From: Ceratopteris richardii
Taxonomy: Eukaryota; Streptophyta; Polypodiopsida; Polypodiales; Pteridaceae
Reading direction: 5' to 3'
Length of the DNA: 64,000 bases
NCBI GenBank assembly: GCA_020310875.1
Contig: CM035427.1
Span: 88,046,730 to 88,110,729 of the forward strand
Positions 33,334 through 47,000 of the stretch are shown here, piece after piece. The number at the start of each line of letters is the position of its first letter. The first letter of the stretch is position 1. The notes beneath the pieces were generated by a model. That model made no database searches, had not been told where the DNA came from, and saw nothing but the letters and a program-made list of their open reading frames with translations. The position numbers were made by a program, and so were the translations under genes.

Positions 33334-36300
33334 ATGTACAATAGTTTGTCACTTTGTTTTCCACATTCTAGATTAGATTTTCTTCATAAGAGTCAATTGT
33401 CCAAGTCTTTTATCCAAAAAACCCAAAAAAATTATAAAAACAACAAAATCATGGAACATGATGAGAACATTGAGCATGTGATTGAGACATCTCATTGTTT
33501 CTCTACTCTCGAGGAGTTAGAATTATGTCTTCAACAAAATTCTAATTCCCATATTATTCTTATTTCTTCCCTTGATGAGTATGCTCTAATCCAAGAGTAT
33601 GCTCTCAATATTGACAAGTGCTCGAAATTTAACCAAACACATGATGCCTTAGTTGAAACAAAGTACAAAACTGCAGACAAAAAAATCAAACCCATAGCTC
33701 AACCATTACCTCAAGAAAGTAATGAAAAAATTATTGATGTGAAAAATGATCCAATTCTTCGGGATAAGAAAAACATAGGACATACATTCACGGATGAGAC
33801 ACTCAAACAGGTGAAAATTGGTAGAGATGATGACTTTCTTTTGCCAGCAGAGAGAGATAAATTTGAGAGAGTCATACGTAGCCATGGAAAAGCCTTTACT
33901 ATGTATCCTCATGAGATTGGTTGTGTAGATCCTAAGCTAGTTGCACCCATGATAATCTTTACTATTCCACATATTCCATGGAATCTTTGTCCTATACCTG
34001 TTCCAAAGGCTCACTTACCTGAGCTAATGAAACTACTTAAGGAGAAGATAAACATGAGAATTTTAGAGCCATCTTTTGCACCTTACTCAAACAGATGGTT
34101 CACTGTGCCTAAAAAGAATGGGAAACTACGTTTTATTCAAGATCTCCAACCCGTCAATAAAGTCACCATAAGGAATGTAGGAACATGACCCATTGTAGAT
34201 GAGTTTGCTGAATCATTTTCAGGACATTCTATCTATTCAATGGGTGATTTATATTCTGGATATAACCAATTCCAGTTAGCAATTGATAGTCGTGACATAA
34301 CCACAATGAAAACTCCTTTAGGCTTAGTGCGAATGTGTACTTTACCTCAAGGAGCGACTAATTCTGTGGCTCATATGATGAGTGCTATGAATATGGTCTT
34401 ACATGACTTTATCCCTCATATAACTATGCCATTCATTGATGATATTCCAATTAAAGGGAGTGAGGAACGTGTAAAGGACATTACTTTAGATTCATCGGGA
34501 TGTCGTAAATTTGTTCTTGACCATATCTCTGATTGTGAAAGAATATTTCAACGATTTGAAGAGGTAGGTCTCACATTTTCCATAGAGAAATCTGTTTTTG
34601 GTGTCAACGAGGTACTTATTGTTGGACATTTATGTGGCCATTATGGTCGAAAGCCATACCCACAAAAAGTTGATGCCATTAGCAAGATTTCTGAAACATG
34701 TAACAACGTGAGTGAGGTATGTAGATTTCTTGGTGCTTGTATCTTTTATGTTATTTGGATCCCACACTTTGCTCATGTTGCTGATTGTCTTTATGACTTG
34801 TTGAGGAAGAAACGAAAATTTATTTGGACTGACAAACACACTCAAGCTATGCGTAAATTGAAGAAATTATTGCTTGAAGCTCCCATCCTTAAGCGTGTAG
34901 ACTATTCTGCTAACAAACCTATTATATTGACTGTTGATACTAGTCCTATTGGTATAGGTTGGGTCATAAGTCAAGACGATAGTGAAGGGAATAGATATGC
35001 AATTAGGTTTGGTGCCAAAATTCTACATGAAACACAACGAAAATATCCACAGATCAAACGAGAACTATGGGGTATGGTAAGAGCTTTGAAAATAGACAAA
35101 GAATATTTCATTGGTGCAAATGTCAAAGTTGAGACTGATTGTTTGCCTCTCATTGGAATGATAGCCAATTGTTCATCTCCTGATATAGCCATGCTTAGAT
35201 GGATCTCATATATTAAGTTCATAAATCCTGAGTTAGTTCATATTTCAGGTAAGTCAAACTCAGTTGCTGATATGTTATCGAGAGCTAGATTTGATGATGA
35301 TCTTGAAAGTGATCTAATAAAGAATGTGAATTTAGTTGACTATGTTCCATATATATATGAGTATGAGAAATTTCATGAGTCTGAGTACGAAGATGAATGG
35401 AGAGACATAGGAAAGTATCTGAGTACACTACAACCATTACCTAGCTGGACTACGAATAGATTCCGTAACATTAGGAAACGAGCTTATAACTTTTTCCTAT
35501 GTAATGGTTATCTTTGGAGACATGCTAAGGGTAAGGTTAAGAATCCACAACGAGTCCTAGGAAAGAGAGGTCTTCAATTGCAAGTAATGAAGGAAATGCA
35601 TGAGACATTATGGGCAGGTCATAAAGGAGTTTTTGGAACATATGAAAAAATTAGAAGTACCTATTATTGGCCTAGGATGTATGTTGACATTAGTAGCTAT
35701 GTTTCTACATGTTCTACTTGTCAACTTCATTCATCAGTCAAACATAGAGATCCGTTGCATCCTACTTATCCACCTTGTATTCACTACAAGTGGGTAGTAG
35801 ATCTTGTAACTATGCCTAAAGGTATCGACAAAATGCGTTACATTGTACTTGCAAGAGAAGACTTAACTAATCATGTAGAGGGACGTGCACTACGATCTAA
35901 GACCACTTACAATGTTTGCAAATTCTTTCTTGAAGATGTCATAAGTCGCTTTGGGTACATAGAGAAAGTAGTTGCCGATCGTGGAGAGTTAAATGCGAGA
36001 GAAGCTAAAGAGTTCTTTGAGCGTCACGGTATTCGTTTGTCTCTCACTACTGCATATAACCCAGAGGCCAATGGTAAAATAGAGAGAGGGCATCTACCTA
36101 TTGTGAAAGCCATATCTAAAGCATGTAATGGTGACATCAAACAATGGCCTAAATTCTTACCTTTTGCACTTTGGGCAGATAGAATGACATGCACACGTAC
36201 TACTGGATATATGCCTGCTGAACTCATGTACTGTCAAAAACCATTGTTTCCAATTCAGTCTCATATTTCTGCATGGTCAAATTTTCCTTGGTCTAAAAAC

Positions 36301-36717
36301 ATGTCTACTGATGATTTTTTGAGTTTGCGTATTAAACAGTTAGAACAAGGTAAATTAAGACTTGATGATGCTGTTGAAAAATTAAGAGAATCTAGAATGA
36401 AGAACAAGCATTATTTTGATAAAACTCATCGATTGCGTCCTAAGCCAATTGAAGTAGGAGATTGGGTGCTCATTTATGATAGTACATTTGACTCTCAATA
36501 TGATGCACGCAAAAAGCTCACTCAACGGTGGTTTGGGCCATACATAGTATCAAAAGTCAACAACAATGGTACGTATGCTCTTTGTGAATTAAATGGTGTT
36601 GCACTAAAAACTTTGATTGTAGGTAAAAGGATAAAGTTATTCAAGAAGCGTGATAATGATGAGTACATTTTGGATGAGGACATTGAAGAAGATGACAACA
36701 ATGAGGCCGATTCATAA
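33334..36717 (+). pseudogene. pol region (RT-RH-IN) of part B, broken
   Basis: Near-copy of the pol ORF in part C with the same domain order: reverse transcriptase with LPQGATNSVA and FIDDIPIKG, RNase H with TVDTSPIG, then integrase with an HHCC finger and VADRGELN / NPEANGKIERGH. It is a fossil with about one break. The sequence is otherwise almost identical to part C, so it decayed very recently. Confidence 0.87.
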
Positions 36718-37199
36718 ACAGGAGTATCCATGTTATAAAAAAAAAAAATATCATTAATTTTCAAGTTCATGTTGCTTTGTTTTTTTTCAAGTTCATTCTA
36801 TTTTTTTTCCATGCTTGTTTCATGCATGTTTTTTTTCAGTCTTTGCATTGCATTGCATATCCACATCACTTGAGTCAAAAAAGGCAAATGATGATTTCTC
36901 TACTTGTGTAAAATTGTATCTTAAGTAGTAACTTATCTACTAAGAAATTGATTATAATCTAGGATTGTGGAAAGATAGGACATGTAGATTTGGAGGTTTA
37001 TTTTAGTGACAAGACTTTCATATATAAACATGCATATGTATCCTGTATCGAAGGCATAATTGTTGAAATCCTATCTCCTGCTATTGCATGTTTCTACATC
37101 CTTAGTCCATCTCACAACACTTGTATCGGAGTTTAAACGACTGTTCTCCGTCATCAAAAATGGTTGTACCTTGTATCGGGGTTTAACTTTTCCTCGTCA

Positions 37200-37231
<32 letters not shown>

Positions 37232-37257
37232 CATGTTACCAAGAAGTTTACACTTTC
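36718..37257 (+). other. 3' region of part B (partial)
   Basis: Matches the pol-proximal half of the 3' region of parts C and D, including a long A-run (37,199-37,227). It stops at about 37,257 against the minus-strand LTR of part C. There is no coding sequence and no PPT of its own. Confidence 0.75.
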
Positions 37258-37258
37258 T

Positions 37259-39396
37259 GAGGTGATCGCAATCCGGGTGGATCGGGTCCGGTCGTGGCAC
37301 ACACAGGGTGTATGAAGCTAATGAATGTTGGAAGGTTTAAAGATGTGAAGGTGAAATTAATGTTGAGAATGGAGAAGAGAGAGATGTTGAAATAATTATG
37401 GGAATGGGAATGTAGGTGTGCAAGTTAGATTGATGACATGAATGATAAAAATGAAAGAGAACCATACACACGAATCAAATTTGGAAGGAAGAATGGTCCA
37501 TTGGAGGAGCTTCTTAAACACTTCCTAATTCTAATCCATATGTATAGCCTTCTTTGGATGATATGTATGCATGATGAGAATAGATGGAATCCTTACACAT
37601 AAATCAGTTTCGAAAGGAAGAATGGTCCAATAATGGAGCTTCTTATACACTTTCAGAAACTAATAAATATGTATGGATTTGTATGGATTATATGCATGCA
37701 AGTGAATTATGATGATGGATTTTACTCACAAGCTCAAAGAAATAGCCTCACTGGTTCAACGCAATACTGCGGAGCCTTCTCACACATAGAAGAAATAGAA
37801 GACATGTAAAAATACTTAAGAGACTGAGAGAGGAGACAAGAGACAAGTGACAAGTGACATGAATTAAAAGGATTTGAATTAAGTTACATGTAAAATATCG
37901 TCGTGGTACGTCATGCTAAGCAGTCTACTGATCAAAGGTGGTTCCGACCCTCAAACCATGACAGTTCAACCGAATGTCACACGTAAGAAGGTGAGTTCCA
38001 CTCCAGTGACCCTATGTCTGTCTAGGCTCGTAACGTCTAACTAAAGAAGTCTAAGACTCATTAAAATCAGCTCTAACTCACTCACACGCTCCACCGAGGG
38101 TGAGTCAAGATAGAGATGCTGGTTTCAAGAGCCTATCCTAGATAGGAGTTCTAACTTAAATTTGAAACTAGGTTCTATACTCATACTAGCTCACCTTGGA
38201 TCCTCACTCGCTCAACCGAGGGTGATCGTCTCAAGGAAACCGTAAGCTAGCATGAGCCCTATGGATGCCTAACAATGATCTCTAGGAGTTTGGAGGGGGG
38301 TTTATATAGTTTTATGAATGAATTTGGGCCCTTGGATCTAGAGAAATCAAGTCTCAACTCTAGGATCACTACTTTTGATTACAACCATTTGATTAATCAA
38401 ATCAATGGCTTGGAATTGTTCTTTCTATCAAATCTAGTGTAAAGGAGTGAAATTTAGGCGCCCTCATTCTCCACCATTGGATCTGGGGATGATCTGGACC
38501 GTCGGATGAGTGCTGACATCAATTCGGATAAGATAAGCCACTATTTTTGGAGAAATGCTGCATTATTGATCTTTGATTGTAAAAAAGGTCTTCTTTTATG
38601 GAAAAAATTCGTGGATCCTCCTTCCTTTATGCTTTAGTGCATCTCCACCCTTGAATATGAGCTCATCTTGACCGTACAACATGGTTCAATCATATTTTGA
38701 CATATGGCAGACATTCAAGCCTTCAATTTTCTTATTCTAGAAAATTGCGGTGACCTTGAAAACTGGACTTTGTACTCTTTGACCCTCCAAATAGGCTTTG
38801 ATGAAGATGAAACATTGTAGGACTATGTTTCCAAAGATCTCCTTCAGGAATATGCAGAAAAAACTCCCATCTGAATCTAACTTGTACAAGTTTGACTACA
38901 TTTGGAAGCTTGCAAGGTGGCATTAAGGTGTCTAGGAAGCTCGGATAGCCTTGAAACTTTATACAAATATGTAGCCACATATGGTCTTTATACATGCCAA
39001 ACCATATGGCTAACATAATTTTCTATACAAGAATTTGTAGGGTCAAACTAGAAAAATTACATTTTTACGAAATGAACATAGCATATCAATGTGCTACAAA
39101 ATCCATTTTCTGCTGAAATTTGGGCTATAGACTGCCTTTGACAATCTTTACAAGTATATGGATTTTCATCTAATTTGGTGACAATGAAATTTTTGCCCTA
39201 ATTTCCCAACTTTGACCAGCTTTGACCAGCTTTGACCGCTACCATGGACTTTCTTGATTTCTTTGAAACTTTGTATGTGACCTTCCTTTGACATCCTTGA
39301 TGCATCCTGGACTTCTCGGGGAATTCTGGCTACCTTCACCAAATATGTTTTTTGTAGGCCTTCATAAGTGAGAGAGGAGAGAAAATCTCGACGACA
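37259..39396 (-). repeat. Left LTR of part C
   Basis: Minus-strand LTR starting TGTCGTCGAG at 39,396 and running to GAGGTG at about 37,259. By eye it is about 99.8% identical to the LTR at 47,110-49,241. PPT AGTGGGGGCGAA on the minus strand from 39,397. TATA at 38,300-38,308, W-box-like triple array at 39,211-39,238. Confidence 0.92.
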
Positions 39397-40586
39397 TTCG
39401 CCCCCACTAAACCTGCGATTCCTCCGGAAGCGCCACTCTAGCATCTCTGAAAAACAAAATGTTCCAGGCATCAAATTCTTTTATAGGCAACATAAGAAAC
39501 ATGGAAGGAAAATTGATTATATGCATGAATAAGTAGGTAACGCGACATGAAGCAAAATTTGCATGAAAGAAAGAATTGAAACAGACAACATGAATATGCA
39601 TGAACAAATAGGCAACATATATGCAAATGAACAAGCAACATTCGAAACAAGAAAGAAAAAAAACAAGCATCAATATGAAGTGGAAGTGGATGTATTGAGT
39701 TGTTTTAAGCATCAGTTCCTCTCATCTTGAAGAAAATTTTGTACCTTTTTCATAAAGCAATCTACCTTAAATATGATTATAAACAAAGATTTAGGATTTT
39801 CAAGAGACATCTTTCATCTTTAGCTTATTTTAGATCAACTCCTTTCCTACATAAATATGAATATGCTCTTTCTCTAATAACATGCAAGGAAATCTAACTA
39901 AACTCCACTAATGCATAAATCTGCTTATATAGCCCGTGATTTATTCTACTATGCCTCTTTATCCTCCTTTGGCTTGCTCTTTTTTTTTTTTTTCCGATGA
40001 TGATGATGATTTGGCAACTTTATGGTTACGATCACTTTTTTTGGGTGGAAGAAAGTGTAAACTTCTTGGTAACATGTAGTTTTTTTTTTTTTTTTTTTTT
40101 TTTTGACGAGGAAAAGTTAAACCCCGATACAAGGTACAACCATTTTTGATGACGGAGAACAGTCGTTTAAACTTCGATACAAGTGCTGTGAGATGGACTA
40201 AGGATGTAGAAACATGCAATAGCAGGAGATAGGATTTCAACAATTATGCCTTCGATACAGGATACATATGCATGTTTATATATGAAAGTCTTGTCACTAA
40301 AATAAACCTCCAAATCTACATGTCCTATCTTTCCACAATCCTAGATTATAATCAATTTCTTAGTAGATAAGTTACTACTTAAGATACAATTTTACACAAG
40401 TAGAGAAATCATCATTTGCCTTTTTTGACTCAAGTGATGTGGATATGCAATGCAATGCAAAGACTGCAAAAAAACATGCATGAAACAAGCATGGAAAAAA
40501 AATAGAATGAACTTGAAAAAAAACAAAGCAACATGAACTTGAAAATTAATGATATTTTTTTTTTTTTATAACATGGATACTCCTGT
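39397..40586 (-). other. 3' untranslated region of part C
   Basis: Contains T/A homopolymers (about 39,979-39,992 and 40,080-40,104), a GAT repeat and no gene. It is closely similar to 25,170-26,406. Confidence 0.75.
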
Positions 40587-43500
40587 TTATGAATCGGCCT
40601 CATTGTTGTCATCTTCTTCAATGTCCTCATCCAAAATGTACTCGTCATTATCACGCTTCTTGAATAACTTTATCCTTTTACCTGCAATCAAAGTTTTTAG
40701 TGCAACACCATTTAATTCACAAAGAGCATACGTACCATTGTTGTTGACTTTTGATACTATGTATGGCCCAAACCACCATTGAGTGAGCTTTTTGCGTGCA
40801 TCATATTGAGAGTCAAATGTACTATCATAAATGAGCACCCAATCTCCTACTTCAATTGGCTTAGGACGCAATCGATGAGTTTTATCAAAATAATGCTTGT
40901 TCTTCATTCTAGATTCTCTTAATTTTTCAACAGCATCATCAAGTCTTAATTTACCTTGTTCTAACTGTTTAATACGCAAACTCAAAAAATCATCAGTAGA
41001 CATGTTTTCAGACCAAGGAAAATTTGACCATGTAGAAATATGAGACTGAATTGGAAACAATGGTTTTTGACAGTACATGAGTTTAGCAGGCATATATCCA
41101 GTAGTACGTGTGCATGTCATTCTATCTGCCCAAAGTGCAAAAGGTAAGAATTTAGGCCATTGTTTGATGTCACCATTACATGCTTTAGATATGGCTTTCA
41201 CAATAGGTAGATGCCCTCTCTCTATTTTACCATTGGCCTCTGGGTTATATGCAGTAGTGAGAGACAAACGAATACCGTGACGCTCAAAGAACTCTTTAGC
41301 TTCTCTCGCATTTAACTCTCCACGATCGGCAACTACTTTCTCTATGTACCCAAAGCGACTTATGACATCTTCAAGCAAGAATTTGCAAACATTGTAAGTG
41401 GTCTTAGATCGTAGTGCACGTCCCTCTACATGATTAGTTAAGTCTTCTCTTGCAAGTACAATGTAACGCATTTTGTCGATACCTTTAGGCATAGTTACAA
41501 GATCTACTACCCACTTGTAGTGAATACAAGGTGGATAAGTAGGATGCAACGGATCTCTATGTTTGACTGATGAATGAAGTTGACAAGTAGAACATGTAGA
41601 AACATAGCTACTAATGTCAACATACATCCTAGGCCAATAATAGGTACTTCTAATTTTTTCATAGGCTCCAAAAAATCCTTTATGACCTGCCCATAATGTC
41701 TCATGCATTTCCTTCATTACTTGCAATTGAAGACCTCTCTTTCCTAGGACTCGTTGTGGATTCTTAACCTTACCCTTAGCATGTCTCCAAAGATAACCAT
41801 TACATAGGAAAAAGTTATAAGCTCGTTTCCTAATGTTACGGAATCTATTCGTAGTCCAGCTAGGTAATGGTTGTAGTGTACTCAGATACTTTCCTATGTC
41901 TCTCCATTCATCTTCGTACTCAGACTCATGAAATTTCTCATACTCATATATATATGGAACATAGTCAACTAAATTCACATTCTTTATTAGATCACTTTCA
42001 AGATCATCATCAAATCTAGCTCTCGATAACATATCAGCAACTGAGTTTGACTTACCTGAAATATGAACTAACTCAGGATTTATGAACTTAATATATGAGA
42101 TCCATCTAAGCATGGCTATATCAGGAGATGAACAATTGGCTATCATTCCAATGAGAGGCAAACAATCAGTCTCAACTTTGACATTTGCACCAATGAAATA
42201 TTCTTTGTCTGTTTTCAAAGCTGTTACCATACCCCATAGTTCTCGTTTGATCTGTGGATATTTTCGTTGTGTTTCATGTAGAATTTTGGCACCAAACCTA
42301 ATTGCATATCTATTCCCTTCACTATCATCTTGACTTATGACCCAACCTATACCAATAGGACTAGTATCAACAGTCAATATAATAGGTTTGTTAGCAGAAT
42401 AGTCTACACGCTTAAGGATGGGAGCTTCAAGCAATAATTTCTTCAATTTACGCATAGCTTGAGTATGTTTGTCAATCCAAATAAATTTTCGTTTCTTCCT
42501 CAACAAGTCATAAAGACAATCAGCAACATGAGCAAAGTGTGGGATCCAAATAACATAAAAGATACAAGCACCAAGAAATCTACGTACCTCACTCACATTG
42601 TTACATGTTTCAGAAATCTTGCTAATGGCATCAACTTTTTGTGGGTATGGCTTTCGACCATAATGGCCACATAAATGTCCAACAATAAGCACCTCGTTGA
42701 CACCAAAAACAGATTTCTCTATGGAAAATGTGAGACCTACCTCTTCAAATCGTTGAAATATTCTTTCACAATCAGAGATATGGTCAAGAACAAATTTACG
42801 ACATCCAGATGAATCTAAAGTAATGTCCTTTACACGTTCCTCACTCCCTTTAATTGGAATATCATCAATGAATGGCATAGTTATATGAGGGATAAAATCA
42901 TGTAAGACCATATTCATAGCACTCATCATATGAGCCACAGAATTAGTCGCTCCTTGAGGTAAAGTACACACTCGCACTAAGCCTAAAGGAGTTTTCATTG
43001 TGGTTATGTCACGACTATCAATTGCTAACTGGAATTGGTCATATCCAGAATATAAATCACCCATTGAATAGATAGAATGTCCTGAAAATGATTCAGCAAA
43101 CTCATCTACAATGGGTCCTGTTCCTACATTCCTTATGGTGACTTTATTGACGGGTTGGAGATCTTGAATAAAACGTAGTTTCCCATTCTTTTTAGGCACA
43201 GTGAACCATCTGTTTGAGTAAGGTGCAAAAGATGGCTCTAAAATTCTCATGTTTATCTTCTCCTTAAGTAGTTTCATTAGCTCAGGTAAGTGAGCCTTTG
43301 GAACAGGTATAGGACGAAGATTCCATGGAATATGTGGAATAGTAAAGATTATCATGGGTGCAACTAGCTTAGGATCTACACAACCAATCTCATGAGGATA
43401 CATAGTAAAGGCTTTTCCATGGCTACGTATGACTCCCTCAAATTTATCTCTCTCTGCTGGCAAAAGAAAGTCATCATCTCTACCAATTTTCACCTGTTTG

Positions 43501-43970
43501 ATTGTCTCATCCGTGAATGTATGTCCTATGTTTTTCTTATCCCGAAGAATTGGATCATTTTTCACATCAATAATTTTTTCATTACTTTCTTGAGGTAATG
43601 GTTGAGCTATGGGTTTGATTTTTTTGTCTGCAGTTTTGTACTTTGTTTCAACTAAGGCATCATGTGTTTGGTTAAATTTCGAGCACTTGTCAATATTGAG
43701 AGCATACTCTTGGATTAGAGCATACTCATCAAGGGAAGAAATAAGAATAATATGGGAATTAGAATTTTGTTGAAGACATAACTCTAACTCCTCAAGAGTA
43801 GAGAAACAATGAGATGTTTCAATCACATGCTCAATGTTCTCATCATGTTCCATGATTTTGTTATTTTTATAATTTTTTTGGGTTTTTTGGATAAAAGACT
43901 TGGACAATTGACTCTTATGAAGAAAATCTAATCTAGAATGTGGAAAACAAAGTGACAAACTATTGTACAT
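40587..43970 (-). CDS. pol ORF (RT-RH-IN) of part C, 1,127 aa, open
   Basis: Reverse transcriptase occupies about residues 200-480, with SRDITTMKTPLGLVR, LPQGATNSVA and the catalytic FIDDIPIKG (about 367-374). RNase H begins near 525 (ILTVDTSPIGIGW). The integrase finger is at about 750-800 (HETLWAGHKG ... CSTCQLH) and the DDE core at about 820-910 (VVDLVTM, VADRGELN, NPEANGKIERGH), followed by ALWADRMTCTRTTGYMPAEL. The proteins would copy the RNA to DNA and insert it. The motif set (SRD-TT-TPLG, LPQG-TNSVA, IDDI-IKG, WADR-T-TTGY) is that of basidiomycete MarY1-like gypsy elements as I remember them, unlike the Athila-like element nearby. The frame is open throughout. I used the first in-frame Met; a start within the first 40 codons is equally possible. 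Confidence 0.9.
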   Translation of the reverse strand: MYNSLSLCFPHSRLDFLHKSQLSKSFIQKTQKNYKNNKIMEHDENIEHVIETSHCFSTLEELELCLQQNSNSHIILISSLDEYALIQEYALNIDKCSKFNQTHDALVETKYKTADKKIKPIAQPLPQESNEKIIDVKNDPILRDKKNIGHTFTDETIKQVKIGRDDDFLLPAERDKFEGVIRSHGKAFTMYPHEIGCVDPKLVAPMIIFTIPHIPWNLRPIPVPKAHLPELMKLLKEKINMRILEPSFAPYSNRWFTVPKKNGKLRFIQDLQPVNKVTIRNVGTGPIVDEFAESFSGHSIYSMGDLYSGYDQFQLAIDSRDITTMKTPLGLVRVCTLPQGATNSVAHMMSAMNMVLHDFIPHITMPFIDDIPIKGSEERVKDITLDSSGCRKFVLDHISDCERIFQRFEEVGLTFSIEKSVFGVNEVLIVGHLCGHYGRKPYPQKVDAISKISETCNNVSEVRRFLGACIFYVIWIPHFAHVADCLYDLLRKKRKFIWIDKHTQAMRKLKKLLLEAPILKRVDYSANKPIILTVDTSPIGIGWVISQDDSEGNRYAIRFGAKILHETQRKYPQIKRELWGMVTALKTDKEYFIGANVKVETDCLPLIGMIANCSSPDIAMLRWISYIKFINPELVHISGKSNSVADMLSRARFDDDLESDLIKNVNLVDYVPYIYEYEKFHESEYEDEWRDIGKYLSTLQPLPSWTTNRFRNIRKRAYNFFLCNGYLWRHAKGKVKNPQRVLGKRGLQLQVMKEMHETLWAGHKGFFGAYEKIRSTYYWPRMYVDISSYVSTCSTCQLHSSVKHRDPLHPTYPPCIHYKWVVDLVTMPKGIDKMRYIVLAREDLTNHVEGRALRSKTTYNVCKFLLEDVISRFGYIEKVVADRGELNAREAKEFFERHGIRLSLTTAYNPEANGKIERGHLPIVKAISKACNGDIKQWPKFLPFALWADRMTCTRTTGYMPAKLMYCQKPLFPIQSHISTWSNFPWSENMSTDDFLSLRIKQLEQGKLRLDDAVEKLRESRMKNKHYFDKTHRLRPKPIEVGDWVLIYDSTFDSQYDARKKLTQWWFGPYIVSKVNNNGTYALCELNGVALKTLIAGKRIKLFKKRDNDEYILDEDIEEDDNNEADS

Positions 43971-44029
43971 GTTGGTTGGATGCGAGATGTCAAACCAATA
44001 TCCACTGTTGTCCCGCTCAACAATGGATT

Positions 44030-47000
44030 CTATCCGAAATTTTGATCATATGTAGCTCCAAACATGAATCGAGGTGCACAATCACTACAAGCATGCTCAT
44101 GACCCTGAGTAACAATAGGTTTCTTTCTAATTGACAATCGATTCCTAGGATGATTCACTCCTACTGTCATGACTTGAAGTGATTGCATTCCATCCTTAGA
44201 CTTAAATCTAGCATAGGTAGACCCATCATCCATGGCTTTAGTTTCCATACGACTCTCACAAATAAAGGGTTGACCTAAGAGAACTTCATAGGAGCAATTA
44301 TCTTGAATAAAAAAGTGAAACTCTTCTGTGATTCCTCCTATGGATATGGGCACACTAGCACAAGCTCCATACAGGGTACCTACACCATTATCTGCAGTTC
44401 TCATACGCCATCCACAATCTTTATCTATGGGCCATCGAAACTTATCATAGACTTCTCTTGAAATCACATTGATTTCAGAGCCGGAATCTACTAATGCATT
44501 TACAGTGATAGTGTTCTTATCATTTCCTATTTTAACATGCATCTCTGATGTACCTCTAGACCAAAATGTTCTTTTAAAGTGGCTTTCAGGATTGTTTTCA
44601 TGATTTTCATGGTCAGGTTGAATAGGTCCTAAGAAATTTTTATTAACATTTACTTCATCATCATCAAAGTCCTCTTCATCAGATTCATCAAAGTTTAAGG
44701 CTTCATTCATAGCTTGATCTTGATCTAGAGAATCTTGCATCTCAGTATCTAGATTAAGCGGAAACCTCTTCCTTTTAATTAGGCCGATAAAGTTATCTTT
44801 AAAAACAGGCTTTGCAATAGAGAAAACTTGTTCTAAAGACATAGTCACTTGACTCTTAAGCAAAATGTCATCTAAAATCTCCATAGGATCTATTTTTCTC
44901 TCAATTTCTGAAATCAAGATGGCTTTAGGTTTTCTCTTTGGTTTCTTTTGTTTTTGCTCAGGTTCTTGTTTTTGTTCATGTTCTCGTGTTTGGTCTTCAG
45001 TTTGTTTTGATTGTTCTTGTTTATCTAAAGGCTTTGGTTCTATTTTTCTTTGCTTTGTCTTCTTCCCTTTTTGTTTCTCCTCTTGTTTTTGTTCATTGGG
45101 TTCTGATTCTTGTTTTTTATCTTTGGATTGTGATGTTTCTCCTTGCTCTATGATTGTTTCTATTCCCTCTGAGGTTTGTTTTCGAGTCACTCTTCTTTCA
45201 CTAGGCTCAGCTTCATCTCTTTTTCGTTTTTCTTCTACATTGGATATGTGAGAAATAAGAGATTGATCTTCTATCGGTGACTCCCAAGCCGTTATTCTCC
45301 TAATCTCATCCCGTGCTCTTACTAAAGCCTCTATGGAAAAATCACCTTCCTTTGTGGGTTTACTTGATTCTACTTGTTGTTCATCTAGAGGTTCTAGTTT
45401 CACTCCTCTAGTTCCTACGTCCATTATGGTTATATTTTCATAATGTTTTTTCATTCCTCCCTTACCATAATTTCCTTGCAAAGGTAGCCTAGATCGATAG
45501 TCACAGATTTTCTTGTCTATGTCTATTACTAGTCGTTGCTCCTTAGCAGCCTTCAATAATTCACAATCTCTCAAAAAGTGCTCTAACGAATCACACCAAG
45601 GACACCTACGAGGGCCACGCACAAAACCATTTTGATTTTGAGGATTTTGATTAACTTGTGGTGGGAAATTTTGAAATTGAGGATTTTGTTGATAAGGTAT
45701 TGCTTGAACAGGATAATTAGGATTTTGAAAATGCAATTGATGTATTTGAGGAGCTTGGGGAGCAACATGTGGTACTTGAGGTGCAAGAGGAGCTTCCATA
45801 TTATACAGTTGATGATTTTGAAAATTTTGATTTTGAGGATTTTGAAAAGCTATTTGTGAAGCTTGAGGATACATGTTTTGATACATTTGAGGATTTTGCA
45901 CATGAGGATGAGGATTTTGCATTGAAGGATTATGCATTGGAGGAACTTGATATGCTTGAGTAGGAGCTACTTGTGGATTTTGATTGGTAGCTATAACATG
46001 TTGATTAGGCTCTTGAAAAGTCATTGGGTTCATTTGATTTTGGAAAGTTTTGGTGTAACTAGATTGTAAAGCATCTATAGTCTTGGCCAAATTGGATTGT
46101 GTAGCAATAAGACTTTCCATTTGCTTAGTGAGAATATCCACTTGAGATTGTTCAACTACACTTTTATTTGGCTCTACTTTAGAACCTTGAGTAGGCTCCA
46201 TCATTTGAGGAATAGGAGTAGAGTCAAAAAGCATAGCATGGGATTTTTCTCTAACTTGCTCCTTAGTTTGTGGAAGGCTAGCTTGAGGAAGACTAGTTTG
46301 CTCATAAAGCATGGATTGTCTTTGATGTCTATGGGCTACATCCTCTACTACTTTACGCACTTTTTGCCAATTGTCAGTAAGACCATAGCGCTTATCTGGT
46401 TCTTCTAATCGCCGTTCAACTTCCCTACGAGTTTCAGGATGAAGAAGCTTAAGAAAATTGATCACAAGATCAGGTTCCAAAGTTATCTTATCCTCATAAG
46501 GAAGTTGTTCATAGCGTCTAATATACTCATTTTGTAAGTGAGTAATAGAGCTACTAGGCTTTGGAGAATTGACCCATCGTAAGAATCCATCTCGATTATG
46601 TTGGCTATAATCTTCAAGATAGAATTCTTTGAGCATCTCCTTTCTAAAATCACTCCAAGGAAGACTATCATATTGAGTGACACGGTTTATGATAGAGCTA
46701 TCAACAATTCGTTCAAAGAATGATATCAAAAGATCTTCGGGAAGACCAAAAATCATAGCTTGCTCTTCAAACAAATCTAAGTAGCTTGTGATGTTGATGC
46801 CATTGAATTTTCCCTTCTCTCTCAACATAGAAGAGACCATTCTTTGGCCTTGTTTCTCAACAATAAGGGATTTGAATCCTTCCTCCATCTTATGTGAATA
46901 AGCAAGTGATGCACGATGCTCTAGATCTCTCACAAATGCGTTTACTTCACGACGAAGATGTGCACGATACCGTGAGAAATCCAGTGCAACACTCAAGAAT